NCBI GenBank assembly: GCA_022843805.1
Contig: JALHMY010000017.1
Coordinates: forward strand, 46,780-110,779
From: Fuerstiella sp.
Lineage (GTDB): Bacteria; Planctomycetota; Planctomycetia; Planctomycetales; Planctomycetaceae
Direction: 5' to 3'
DNA length: 64,000 bases
The notes under the pieces were generated by a model. It was not told the DNA's origin. It searched no databases and was given only the letters and a program-made list of their open reading frames with translations. The first letter of the stretch is position 1. Each line of letters begins with the position of its first letter. Positions 55,706-64,000 of this stretch are shown in pieces. A program made the translations under genes and the position numbers.

Positions 55706-56257
55706 GGTTGTGTCAGACGGTGTGCTGACGTCACTGGGCAGGTTGCTTTGGGTATTCCTGGGCACGGTCACGGTTCCCGAGTGGAAAATGCGATTCAGAG
55801 AAAACGCTGAAAATACCGCGTTGGCGGCCATCGAGACGTTTGAAGTTGGCGTTTCGACTCCGGTTTTGGATACGGCTTTTTGCCAGTTATGCGATTGGCG
55901 GCTGAATCCGCCGATACAGAACAGGTCTGGCAAAATCGGCAGATCCCTGAAGGGGCGACTGGCCTCACTCAAACACCGTATTTTGCCTGATCGACAAAAC
56001 CGGAAGGGTCGGATGAGGTCAAATCTGTGATCCTTGTCAGCCGGTCCTGGACGCCAATTTTTGTTACCATGGAGTCCCTGACTGGAAAACGGAACGGCCT
56101 TCGATCATGATGTCGTTTCGCTGCCGCCATGGCCAGGAAGACTTTTGCCCCGCGGACAGATGCCGGGGTTTAAGCTGACAGGAAGGAATGCGATGCAGCA
56201 GCGGGTACAAGCGAACGAAATTTCGGGGATGGATCCCTGAGAAAGGAATCTTTTCGT
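55706..56257. other. Intergenic region between divergent TolQ-like and citrate-synthase-like genes
   Basis: 552 bases with upstream starts of the channel gene (ATG 55831) and the citrate-synthase-like gene at its ends. A weak hairpin (CCCCG...CGGGG, 56149-56168) lies about 90 bases before the latter. No gene or strong repeat is apparent. Confidence 0.4.
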
Positions 56258-57436
56258 ATGGATGAAAGTCGATTGCCTGCGCCGTTTCTTGTGAATGGAT
56301 TACGCCGACTGGTTCACGACCTGAACTCAACATCGCCTCTGCTGGAGCACGGACTTTCGGGGATTCCCTGTGGAAGCACCGATCTCATTTCCTTCAACGA
56401 TAATTCACTGCAGTATTGTGGTGAACCGATTGAGAAACTGGTCAGAGAATGCGGTTTTGAAGAGGTCATCTGGCTGTTGCTGACAGGATCGAGGGCCAGT
56501 GAAGAGCAGCTGGCCGACATTCAGTCGATTGTGGCGGATTCGGCGGTAATCGATCCCACGGCGGCGGAGATGCTGGAACGTATTCCACTGGGCGCCCGCC
56601 CTCTGGATGTATTTCCATTGAGCATATCACTATTGTCCTTTTTTGATCCAACCCCTCATGATCAGTCGGCAGATGCGACTCGTTCCCGGGTGTGGAGACT
56701 GCTGTCACAGCTTCCGCTGATGCTGGCAGCGGGCCTGGGTAAGCCGCTCCGCGACGGAGGTCTGGCCAGCTCGGCGGATCTTGCTTCGCTTTCGTGGGCG
56801 GGTCGCCTTCTGTATTGTCTTTGGGACGAGCCTCGCCTTCCAACTCCGGCTGAGGATGCAGCGATCAATGCTGTGATGACATGTGAATGTCTGACGGAGA
56901 TGCGTCCGGCCTGTTTTGCGGCTCGATTTGCGGGAAGTACGGTCAATCAGATAGTGGCGGCATTGCAGGCAGCCGCCACACTCTATGTTTCTCAGCTGCG
57001 CAATGATCCATTCGCGTGGGCGAGTGAATTGCTGTGGTCATTCCAGGGACCGTCATGGGCGGAAGCATGGTGGAGACGGCGGGAAGGCCAGGCGATGCCG
57101 TTCGGGTTTTCCGAGGATGAAGGAGACCCGCGTCCGGGGCTGCTGAAAGAGGTTTGTCGCAGCCTGCTGGGAAGTCACAGGCGAATTGTGCTGGAAGCAT
57201 CTGCCTGCCGGCTTGAACGAATCCTGCAGCAGCAGGGGTTATTTCCAACGAACGACTGGGTCGCCTGCCGGACGATGACATTGCTGAACCTTCCGGCAGA
57301 TCGGCAGGCTCTGGTGGTTGCCATGGCTCGCCTCACAGGCTGGGCTGCGCAGGCAATTGAGCAACAGAACTCTGGTATCTCGCTGCTTCCCACTCTACGC
57401 TACGCTCCTCAGGATTGTCGGCAGGAGCTCGCCTGA
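56258..57436 (+). CDS. Citrate synthase homologue, catalytically degenerate
   Basis: 392 residues, ATG 56258 with AGGA upstream. The N-terminal block [20 protein letters not shown], then [11 protein letters not shown], and later [16 protein letters not shown] are clear counterparts of citrate synthase. In the small domain, [20 protein letters not shown] matches the NASTFAARV helix. But the catalytic HADHE that should precede it reads MTCECLTEM, and the GPLHGG loop is replaced by [10 protein letters not shown]. The Asp of the catalytic triad was not found either. It therefore probably does not make citrate. It lies 47 bases before threonine synthase. A regulatory or structural role is possible; it could also be a decaying paralogue. 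Confidence 0.75.
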   Translation: MDESRLPAPFLVNGLRRLVHDLNSTSPLLEHGLSGIPCGSTDLISFNDNSLQYCGEPIEKLVRECGFEEVIWLLLTGSRASEEQLADIQSIVADSAVIDPTAAEMLERIPLGARPLDVFPLSISLLSFFDPTPHDQSADATRSRVWRLLSQLPLMLAAGLGKPLRDGGLASSADLASLSWAGRLLYCLWDEPRLPTPAEDAAINAVMTCECLTEMRPACFAARFAGSTVNQIVAALQAAATLYVSQLRNDPFAWASELLWSFQGPSWAEAWWRRREGQAMPFGFSEDEGDPRPGLLKEVCRSLLGSHRRIVLEASACRLERILQQQGLFPTNDWVACRTMTLLNLPADRQALVVAMARLTGWAAQAIEQQNSGISLLPTLRYAPQDCRQELA

Positions 57437-57483
57437 ACAATCGAAACTCGAACCAGCGCACACCAGCCTCAATCAGAATTCCA

Positions 57484-58872
57484 ATGACCTTTGCTTTTCA
57501 AGAGTGTATCAATCCCGCCTGCAAATCGACTTTTGATGTCGGACAGGTACTCACGTCGTGCCCGAACTGCGGCAGTCTGCTGGATATCAGTTACGACTGG
57601 AACCGGCTGCCGGTGCCGTCATCAATGTCATTCTTCCAGGAACGCTGGAACAATCGCCTGAATCCTCTTGATTACAGCGGGGTCTGGCGATTTCGTGACC
57701 TGCTGCCTTTCGCCGACGACGATCAGATTGTGACCATTGGTGAAGGTCAGACGCTGCTGCAGAAGAACGATCGACTTGGTGCATTGTGCGGAATGAAAGC
57801 AGGCAGTCTTTATCTGCAGTATGAAGGGCTCAATCCATCGGGAAGTTTTAAAGACAACGGTATGACGGCCGCCTCCACCCATGCCCGGATGGTGGGTGCC
57901 ACAATGACAGCCTGTGCGTCGACAGGTAATACCAGTGCATCGCTGGCGATCTATGCAGGCGTAACGGGTCTTTTTCGCTGCATTGTATTTGTGGGCAGCG
58001 GGAAAATTGCCTACGGGAAACTGTCGCAGGCACTTGATTACGGAGCAAAGACGATCCAGATTCGCGGAGATTTCGACGACGCACTGGCTCGCGTCAGAGA
58101 GATTTGCGAGAAGCACCCGATTTACCTGTGTAACAGTGTCAATCCGTTCCGGCTGGAAGGACAAAAATCCATCATTTACCGGGTTCTGGAAGGTCTTGGC
58201 TGGCAGGTCCCTGACTGGATCATTGTTCCCGGAGGAAATCTTGGCAACAGCAGCGCCTTTGGCAAAGCATTGATGGAATTATCAGCACTCGGTCTGATTG
58301 ACCGCATACCCAGACTCGCCATCATCAATGCGGCCGGAGCGAGTACACTGGATTCCCTTGTAAATGACGAAGAACTCGTCTGGAATCGTGGGGTCACAAA
58401 TTCCACGCTGATTGGCCAGTATTACTCGGAAATGGATCAATCCGGACGTCGAGCCCTGACACTTGCGAGTGCGATTGAAATCAATCGCCCTGTCAATCTT
58501 GAGAAGGCCCTGCGAGCACTGGACGTTTGTGGTGGAGTGGTGCGAAGTGTCTCGGATCAGGAAATCATCGACTCCAGAGCGATGATTGCCGCCAATGGGT
58601 TTGGCTGTGAGCCTGCCAGCGGAGCGACAATTGCCGGCCTTAGAATGCTTCGAGAACAGGGAGTTATTTCATCCGGCGATCGGGTGGCCTGCATTCTTAC
58701 CGGCCATCAGCTGAAGGATCCCGATCTGACGGTGGCCTATCATTCAAACAACCCGGAACTTCATGCAAAGAAACTGCATCCATCCGGCGTTTTTTCGACG
58801 CCATTTGCAAACGCTCCGATTGTGGTGGACAACGAAGAGGCCGCAATTTTGCAGGCCATCGGCATCGTTTAA
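57484..58872 (+). CDS. thrC: Threonine synthase
   Basis: 462 residues from ATG 57484 ([20 protein letters not shown]). An N-terminal zinc-ribbon-like part has CINPAC and CPNC. The PLP lysine is in [11 protein letters not shown] (about 128), the phosphate/PLP loop is [16 protein letters not shown], and [13 protein letters not shown] and [15 protein letters not shown] lie in the C-terminal half. It converts O-phosphohomoserine to threonine. The zinc-ribbon N-terminus and the length fit the archaeal/plant-like branch of ThrC. It lies just after the citrate-synthase-like gene, possibly in one transcript, and is followed by a family B repeat. Confidence 0.94.
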   Translation: MTFAFQECINPACKSTFDVGQVLTSCPNCGSLLDISYDWNRLPVPSSMSFFQERWNNRLNPLDYSGVWRFRDLLPFADDDQIVTIGEGQTLLQKNDRLGALCGMKAGSLYLQYEGLNPSGSFKDNGMTAASTHARMVGATMTACASTGNTSASLAIYAGVTGLFRCIVFVGSGKIAYGKLSQALDYGAKTIQIRGDFDDALARVREICEKHPIYLCNSVNPFRLEGQKSIIYRVLEGLGWQVPDWIIVPGGNLGNSSAFGKALMELSALGLIDRIPRLAIINAAGASTLDSLVNDEELVWNRGVTNSTLIGQYYSEMDQSGRRALTLASAIEINRPVNLEKALRALDVCGGVVRSVSDQEIIDSRAMIAANGFGCEPASGATIAGLRMLREQGVISSGDRVACILTGHQLKDPDLTVAYHSNNPELHAKKLHPSGVFSTPFANAPIVVDNEEAAILQAIGIV

Positions 58873-58892
58873 GGCGTCGTCAGACAATAAGT

Positions 58893-58942
58893 GTCGCCTT
58901 TTGCTCCGCAAAAGGATGCTCTTTCGCGGAGCGAAAGGCGAC
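58893..58942. repeat. Palindromic repeat family B, copy 3
   Basis: 50 bases starting GTCGCCTTTTGCTCCGCAAA, identical to the reverse complement of the copy at 50609-50658. It starts 21 bases after the threonine synthase stop. The preceding TCAGACAATAAGT is shared with copy 1 at 37157, so the full unit is longer than 50 bases. Confidence 0.9.
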
Positions 58943-59200
58943 TATGATTGTCTGCTGTGCGTCGGAGTAAACTCCGACTGTGCTGAAATATGGCGTTTGT
59001 TGTCAACAGTGACAGGGTGATGGGTTGCGCTAAAGAAAACGGTTATGCGCGTTCGATGATGGTCATGGGGGATCGCGCCTTTGCGGGATCGGCAGATTTT
59101 GCCGATCTCTGAAGCCTGTCTTCTGAGGACTATCTATGGCTGGAGATTACTGCTGCAGGCAGCAGTAAGTTTCAGTCAAGGTCATCGACTGGGGCACAGC

Positions 59201-61444
59201 ATGTACGAATCGCACTTTGGATTTCACCGTCCGCCGTTTATGACATGCGACGGCAGAAACTCTTACTTTGTTTCGGAGTCGGTTCGGAAGATCCTGCCGC
59301 AGCTGTTGCACGCGATGCGTTCCGACCTTGGGATTGCAGTTCTCACCGGTCCTGCGGGATGCGGCAAGACAACTCTACTGCGGCATCTGCGCCATCTGCT
59401 CGGTCAGGAAGGCCGCGTGGTTATCTGCTCGGGAGCACTGCTGGACAGTCCGGCTGCTCTGCACCAGACTCTGTGGGCTGCAGCGATCCAGCGGGCGGGT
59501 GAAAATGCTGACTCGTTTGATCCAAAGGCCGGTGAAACACCACCGCGATGGCAAATCGTCGAGAGACTGCATCGATCTCGTCAGCTCTGGGGGCCGGTAC
59601 TCCTCCTGCTGGATGATGCACATCTTTTGTCCTCCGCCGTACTGAATGAACTCAGGGCATGGATGGAAGACTCGAGTGCCTCCGCCGATCTGATCCGCTG
59701 TCTGCTGACGGGCCCATTGTCTCTTGAAGAAGAACTTGCCAGGCCTGCAATGAGCGATGTCAGCGGACATATTCGCTGTCATGTGTTTCTGCAAACTCTG
59801 ACAGTGCCGGAATCAAGTTTATATCTGCAACAGCGGTTTCGTTCCGCGGGCCGGGAGCTTGCCGGAATTATTGCCGTTTCAGCGATTGAAGAGATTGTCA
59901 TTGCGGCCGCCGGTAGCCCTCGCTGCCTCAATCTGCTGACCGACGAATCTCTCGTGACTGCCGCCAATCGGCACCAGATGTTGGTCGACGCCGACTGCGT
60001 CAGAACCGCCCTTCAGCAACTACAGCATCTGCCATATGCCTGGAATATCAGCTACTCAACTGACGACTTCGAGCAGCCAGTGCAGCAGGTACAATCGGCA
60101 TCTTCGTCCACCGTAGAGTTCCATTTCACGGACACTGATAGTAGTGCTTTAGCTGCTGACTCGGCCGCATACTCGGCGACACCGGAAATCACTGAATCAG
60201 CCACTCTGGCTTCGCTGACGGACTCTGCGTCAAACGAAGCCGGGAAAGTCCATCGACTGCCAGGTATGATCCGGTCCACGCCGACGTCCATGGCCGTCTT
60301 TGAGTTTTCCGGAGAAAGCGTCTTTGAACTGGACCACTATGAACTTTCAGACGGTCCTGAACCCGTGACCGACACCACAGCGACGCGGGCAACAAATGAT
60401 TCGACTGTCACTGGCGATGAAACGATTTCCGGTGCGGACTTTGTCGATCAGTTGCTCCTGGTTCTGGAATCGGAGAAAGACGACATTTGCAGCGAATCAG
60501 CAGGATTCGAACAGAGTAACGAGGCAGAAGTCTGGGGCGGTGAACTGTCAAATCGTCTGCCGGTCTTTGATCGGTATACATGGGTTGCACTGGGCAGAGA
60601 AGTACCGCCAGGTCTGACGGCATCGGTATCAAGACGCCATGCCCGGTATGAGGGTGATGAATTTCTTTTCGTTGACGCTGCCGCTTTGAATCACCGGCCC
60701 TGCATCGAACAGATCTCTGTTTCGGTGACTTCAGACCAGGAGATTCAGTTGCTTCTGACGACCACTCCCACGGGCGTTGACCACTGGAGAGATGGCCACT
60801 GGAGAGATGGCCAGCTTCTGCATTTCCTGCAGCCAGCAGTCAGCGAGAGCGATGTTTCTGACAGGACGGAAGACGAAGTGGATTCGCCCGAGGTCGTCGA
60901 ATCTCAGGATGCATTCTCTTCCATGGACGATGATGCAATCGTGTCTGGAGCTGAACAGAATGAAATGATCTCCATTCCATTCCGGTCACATGTGCGTTCT
61001 GAGTTGTCTGCGGTACAGGATGCGAATACGGAATCAGCGCGAACGGAGCCTGAGTCGAAGTCTGATCTGCAATTGCCGCCTTTTGACGGCTCTCACACGG
61101 ACCAGCGAATCCATTTCTTTACCCTTGCTGCTTCGGTTGAAGCCCTGGGAGCGGATCGTGGTTCGGAATTCGCGCCCGAATACAACACCTGCCCGCTGGC
61201 ATCAGATATTTCTGAACTTCAGGCCGAAGTGCAGCGATTCAACACACCTTCGAAACCCGGCAGCCACGATCTGAGCAGGCCAGGCAGTCCTGACGTGTCT
61301 TTGGGTTCGGTTAATGCAGCGGCGGCTCAGAATGCTTCACCGCAGGATAACAGCCCTGTTGGCAATGCCGTTGAACATCAGCAAAGTCGCTTTCAATCCC
61401 TTTTCACTCGACTTCGAGCAGTACGTGAGACTCGTACGAAGTAA
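59201..61444 (+). CDS. ExeA/GspA-like AAA+ ATPase with long acidic tail
   Basis: 747 residues from ATG 59201, giving the family start MYESHFGFHRPPFMTCDGRN; a frame from 59081 would add 40 residues. Walker A is LTGPAGCGKTTLLRHL (about 53-63), Walker B VLLLLDDAHLL, and the sensor region AGSPRCLNLLTDESL fits ExeA. The rest (about 300-747) is acidic, Ser/Thr/Glu-rich and apparently disordered, with no peptidoglycan-binding domain and no membrane helix, unlike classical ExeA. There is no secretion gene nearby. A cytoplasmic ATPase with a binding tail is the best reading. Confidence 0.8.
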   Translation: MYESHFGFHRPPFMTCDGRNSYFVSESVRKILPQLLHAMRSDLGIAVLTGPAGCGKTTLLRHLRHLLGQEGRVVICSGALLDSPAALHQTLWAAAIQRAGENADSFDPKAGETPPRWQIVERLHRSRQLWGPVLLLLDDAHLLSSAVLNELRAWMEDSSASADLIRCLLTGPLSLEEELARPAMSDVSGHIRCHVFLQTLTVPESSLYLQQRFRSAGRELAGIIAVSAIEEIVIAAAGSPRCLNLLTDESLVTAANRHQMLVDADCVRTALQQLQHLPYAWNISYSTDDFEQPVQQVQSASSSTVEFHFTDTDSSALAADSAAYSATPEITESATLASLTDSASNEAGKVHRLPGMIRSTPTSMAVFEFSGESVFELDHYELSDGPEPVTDTTATRATNDSTVTGDETISGADFVDQLLLVLESEKDDICSESAGFEQSNEAEVWGGELSNRLPVFDRYTWVALGREVPPGLTASVSRRHARYEGDEFLFVDAAALNHRPCIEQISVSVTSDQEIQLLLTTTPTGVDHWRDGHWRDGQLLHFLQPAVSESDVSDRTEDEVDSPEVVESQDAFSSMDDDAIVSGAEQNEMISIPFRSHVRSELSAVQDANTESARTEPESKSDLQLPPFDGSHTDQRIHFFTLAASVEALGADRGSEFAPEYNTCPLASDISELQAEVQRFNTPSKPGSHDLSRPGSPDVSLGSVNAAAAQNASPQDNSPVGNAVEHQQSRFQSLFTRLRAVRETRTK

Positions 61445-61577
61445 GCGGGAAGTCCCGGATATTTGCCGTTTGGCGACGTCTGAACTATAACGCGGACTTC
61501 ATCAGCAGATCGCGTAAGCAGATGCTGAGCGGTCATTTCATGATGACAGTTATTTCTGTTGAAGAGAATTCGACGCC

Positions 61578-63605
61578 ATGTCTGCTGCAGTTATACCACG
61601 CCATCCCGGGCCTGTCAGCACCTTTGATCAGCCGGTTACAGGGTCTTCTCTGTATCGTTTCTGGGGAGCACACCTTGTTAGTGGAGGAGTCCGGTTTTCG
61701 GTCTGGGCACCCAATGCGCGGGAAGTTTCCGTCATCAGCGATGGGAATGGCTGGACAGCCGGACGCGACTGGCTGACATCCAGCGACACGGGTGTCTGGT
61801 CAGGGGTGATTAAGGGCGCCATTCCGGGGACTCGGTATAAGTATGCCATCCGAACTCAGAGCGGTCATTTGCTGGAGAAAGCCGATCCGGTCGGATTTTA
61901 TTCGGAACTTCGTCCTCAGACCGCGTCCGTCGTCTGGAGTCTTCGGGATTTTGAATGGCGCGACCAGGAATGGATGAAGAAACGGGCCGAAACCGACTGG
62001 CTCCATTCTCCTGTTTCGATCTATGAGGTTCATCTTGGTTCATGGAAACGGCCAGGCGACGGCCGGACGTATCTGAACTATCGGGAACTGGCTCATAAGC
62101 TTGCAGAATATGCGGCGGAGATGGGATACACCCACATACAGTTGCTGCCCATTACTGAACATCCGTTTGACGGATCCTGGGGATACCAGACAACTGGCTA
62201 CTTCGCTCCCACATCACGATTCGGTTCGCCACACGATTTTCAGTATTTTGTCGACTACATGCACCAGCAGGGGATCGGCGTACTTCTGGACTGGGTACCA
62301 GGACATTTTCCAACGGACGGACACGGACTGGCCATGTTCGATGGCACATGTCTGTATGAGCACGCAGATCCGAGGCTCGGTTACCATCCGGACTGGAATA
62401 CTTTGATTTTCAATTATGGCCGTCGGGAGACGAGTGAATTTCTGGTCTCCAGTGCGCGATTCTGGTGTGACGTATATCACATTGATGGAATACGCGTGGA
62501 CGCGGTCGCATCAATGCTGTACCTGGACTACTCGCGAGATTCGGGGCAATGGATTCCCAATCAGCATGGCGGCCGGGAAAATCTGGAAGCCATCGCCTTT
62601 CTCAGGAGTCTCAATACCACTCTGCACGCCGAGTTTCCCGGAGTTTTGAGTATTGCGGAAGAATCGACTGCCTGGCCGGGGGTTTCCAGACCGGTTTATG
62701 CGGGCGGCCTGGGCTTCACAATGAAGTGGGACATGGGCTGGATGAACGACACGCTGCGGTTTATGCGGCGTGACCCGATCTACCGTCGTTTTCATCTGAA
62801 TGACCTGACATTTCGATCGGTGTATGCATTTTCCGAGAACTTTGTGTTGCCACTGTCCCATGACGAAGTCGTCCACGGCAAACGATCCCTGTTGTCGCAA
62901 ATGGCCGGCGATGAATGGCAGAAATTCGCAAATCTTCGACTGATGTTGTCAATGCAGTACGCAACACCAGGAAAAAAACTGCAGTTCATGGGTACCGAAA
63001 TTGGCCAGTGGTCTGAGTGGAATCATGACGTGGAACTCGACTGGGTTCTGCGTACATTTCCCCGGCATGAGGGCGTTCGGCGCATGCTGTGTGACCTGAA
63101 TCGGGTCTATGTCAGAGAGCCGGCACTGCATGAGGGAGACCATGTTTCAGAAGGCTTTGGATGGATCGTTGGAGATGACACCACCAATTGTGTAACCGTG
63201 TTTCTGCGTCATACGCCGGATCATCGGGAAACCGTGGTTGTGGTCTGTAATCTGACACCCATTCCAAGGGGCGACTATCAGATTGGGGTGCCAGAGGCCG
63301 GGTTTTACCGGGAGCTTTTCAATAGTGATGCAGAATGGTACGGGGGATCAGGCACCGGAAATCAGGGCGGTCAGTATTCCAAAGCCGTCCCCTCGCATGG
63401 CTGTCAGAACAGCATTCGAATTATTGCACCACCATTGGGCGTTTGTATCTTCAAGGCAATCACCGCACCGCTGGCGGCTGAGAGCCCAACTGCTCAGGCG
63501 GAAGTCGGCGCGGCGACCATAAATCCGACTGCGTCTGCAGCCGTGTCAAATGATGCTCCGGGAACGGGCTCGGTCAAAAAGACATCAAAGCCGAAGTCCT
63601 CATAG
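61578..63605 (+). CDS. glgB: 1,4-alpha-glucan branching enzyme
   Basis: 675 residues. An N-terminal CBM48 domain (about 30-125: [20 protein letters not shown]) precedes the GH13 barrel. Catalytic blocks are present: [18 protein letters not shown] (nucleophile Asp), [13 protein letters not shown] (acid Glu) and [15 protein letters not shown] (transition-state Asp). [13 protein letters not shown] marks the barrel start. The C-terminal 45 residues are an Ala/Thr-rich tail beyond the usual end. The enzyme makes alpha-1,6 branches in glycogen. ATG 61578; other glycogen genes are not in the window. It follows the ExeA-like gene by 133 bases. Confidence 0.95.
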   Translation: MSAAVIPRHPGPVSTFDQPVTGSSLYRFWGAHLVSGGVRFSVWAPNAREVSVISDGNGWTAGRDWLTSSDTGVWSGVIKGAIPGTRYKYAIRTQSGHLLEKADPVGFYSELRPQTASVVWSLRDFEWRDQEWMKKRAETDWLHSPVSIYEVHLGSWKRPGDGRTYLNYRELAHKLAEYAAEMGYTHIQLLPITEHPFDGSWGYQTTGYFAPTSRFGSPHDFQYFVDYMHQQGIGVLLDWVPGHFPTDGHGLAMFDGTCLYEHADPRLGYHPDWNTLIFNYGRRETSEFLVSSARFWCDVYHIDGIRVDAVASMLYLDYSRDSGQWIPNQHGGRENLEAIAFLRSLNTTLHAEFPGVLSIAEESTAWPGVSRPVYAGGLGFTMKWDMGWMNDTLRFMRRDPIYRRFHLNDLTFRSVYAFSENFVLPLSHDEVVHGKRSLLSQMAGDEWQKFANLRLMLSMQYATPGKKLQFMGTEIGQWSEWNHDVELDWVLRTFPRHEGVRRMLCDLNRVYVREPALHEGDHVSEGFGWIVGDDTTNCVTVFLRHTPDHRETVVVVCNLTPIPRGDYQIGVPEAGFYRELFNSDAEWYGGSGTGNQGGQYSKAVPSHGCQNSIRIIAPPLGVCIFKAITAPLAAESPTAQAEVGAATINPTASAAVSNDAPGTGSVKKTSKPKSS

Positions 63606-63708
63606 TTCATGGCCGGGCAGAAGAAATCAGCAAGCCCGTGTCGTGTCTCAACACTGGCACCAGTGGTCATGCAGTAGTGTCAAATTCCGGCCCCGGGAAC
63701 ACTTGGGT

Positions 63709-64000
63709 CGGCGTTGAGTGCCACCCGCGGCGAGCCCTCCCTCGGCCTTCGGCCGACCCCTCCCACTTCGCTTCGCTTCGCTGCGCGGGAGGGGAGGTTT
63801 TATCAACCTCCTCCCCCGGCGAAGCCGGGGGAGGTCGATCGAGCGATAGCAAGATCGGGAGGGGGCTGGTGAACTGGGGGACGCGGGTGTTATTGGTACG
63901 GCGTTGAGTGCCACCCGCGGCGAGCCCTCCCCCGGCCTTCGGCCGACCCCTCCCACTTCGCTTCGCTGCGCGGGAGGGGAGGTTTTGAAACCTCCTCCCC
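63709..64000. repeat. GC-rich palindromic repeat pair at the window end
   Basis: Two direct copies of a unit starting GCGTTGAGTGCCACCCGCGG begin at about 63710 and 63900; the second runs off the window. Each contains GGCCTTCGGCC and ends in GGGAGGGGAGGTTTT. Between them is a perfect hairpin CCTCCCCCGGC-GAA-GCCGGGGGAGG (63810-63834). The region after glgB (63606-63708) has no visible gene. Confidence 0.75.

Noticed and set aside
56149..56168. Hairpin CCCCG-N10-CGGGG as a terminator or riboswitch before the citrate-synthase-like gene.
   Set aside because: Only five base pairs and a short TTT; no known riboswitch core is recognisable.

Overview
The window looks like chromosomal DNA of a planctomycete (Planctomycetota). 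This is an inference from several things: a Ser/Thr kinase with a C-terminal sensor domain, several proteins that begin with a small zinc ribbon, a respiratory gene cluster with a split cytochrome b and a giant multiheme cytochrome, very long coiled-coil partners of a TolQ/MotA-like channel, frequent GTG/TTG starts, weak Shine-Dalgarno sequences and many palindromic intergenic repeats. No 16S or other phylogenetic marker RNA is visible, so family or genus cannot be given. No tRNA, rRNA, CRISPR array or intact insertion sequence was recognised.

Layout. 1-4.2 kb: the start of a zinc-ribbon protein (cut by the window edge), a sulfotransferase and a transmembrane protein kinase. 4.2-10.6 kb (minus strand): an iron-sulfur cluster assembly locus, sufR-nuoB-sufC-sufB-sufD-Rieske ferredoxin-sufT, with a lone NADH dehydrogenase subunit B inside it. 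11.2-11.7 kb: a STAS protein. 12-32.3 kb (minus strand): about 20 kb for the end of the respiratory chain. In transcription order these are a Rieske protein, cytochrome b (N half), cytochrome b (C half, enlarged), an octaheme cytochrome c of 1297 residues, a copper-site lipoprotein, a diheme lipoprotein, oxidase subunits II and I, heme A synthase, heme O synthase, and oxidase subunits III and IV. A hairpin terminator follows, then an ABC exporter, a Sco1-DUF420 fusion and a small CxxC membrane protein. Together they would carry electrons from quinol to oxygen and build the oxidase.

32.7-45.7 kb: an LplT-like transporter; a coupled formyltransferase, deacetylase-like and aldo/keto reductase operon; an AhpD-like protein; a zinc-ribbon/trypsin/HEAT protease; a secreted protein; and unrecognised proteins. 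45.7-48.1 kb: a decayed region with an Rhs (YD-repeat) gene remnant interrupted by palindromic elements. 48.1-56 kb: a GT-C-like membrane protein, a Nudix hydrolase and a three-gene TolQ/ExbD-like module. 56.2-63.6 kb: a citrate-synthase homologue without its catalytic histidine region, threonine synthase, an ExeA-like ATPase and glycogen branching enzyme. The window ends in a GC-rich repeat.

The observations most worth following are the enlarged bc-type complex (octaheme subunit, APWY in place of PEWY, repeat-bearing Rieske N-terminus), the TolQ/ExbD-like module with giant partners, the inactive-looking citrate synthase, nuoB inside the SUF locus, and three palindromic repeat families that sit almost exclusively at gene 3' ends.
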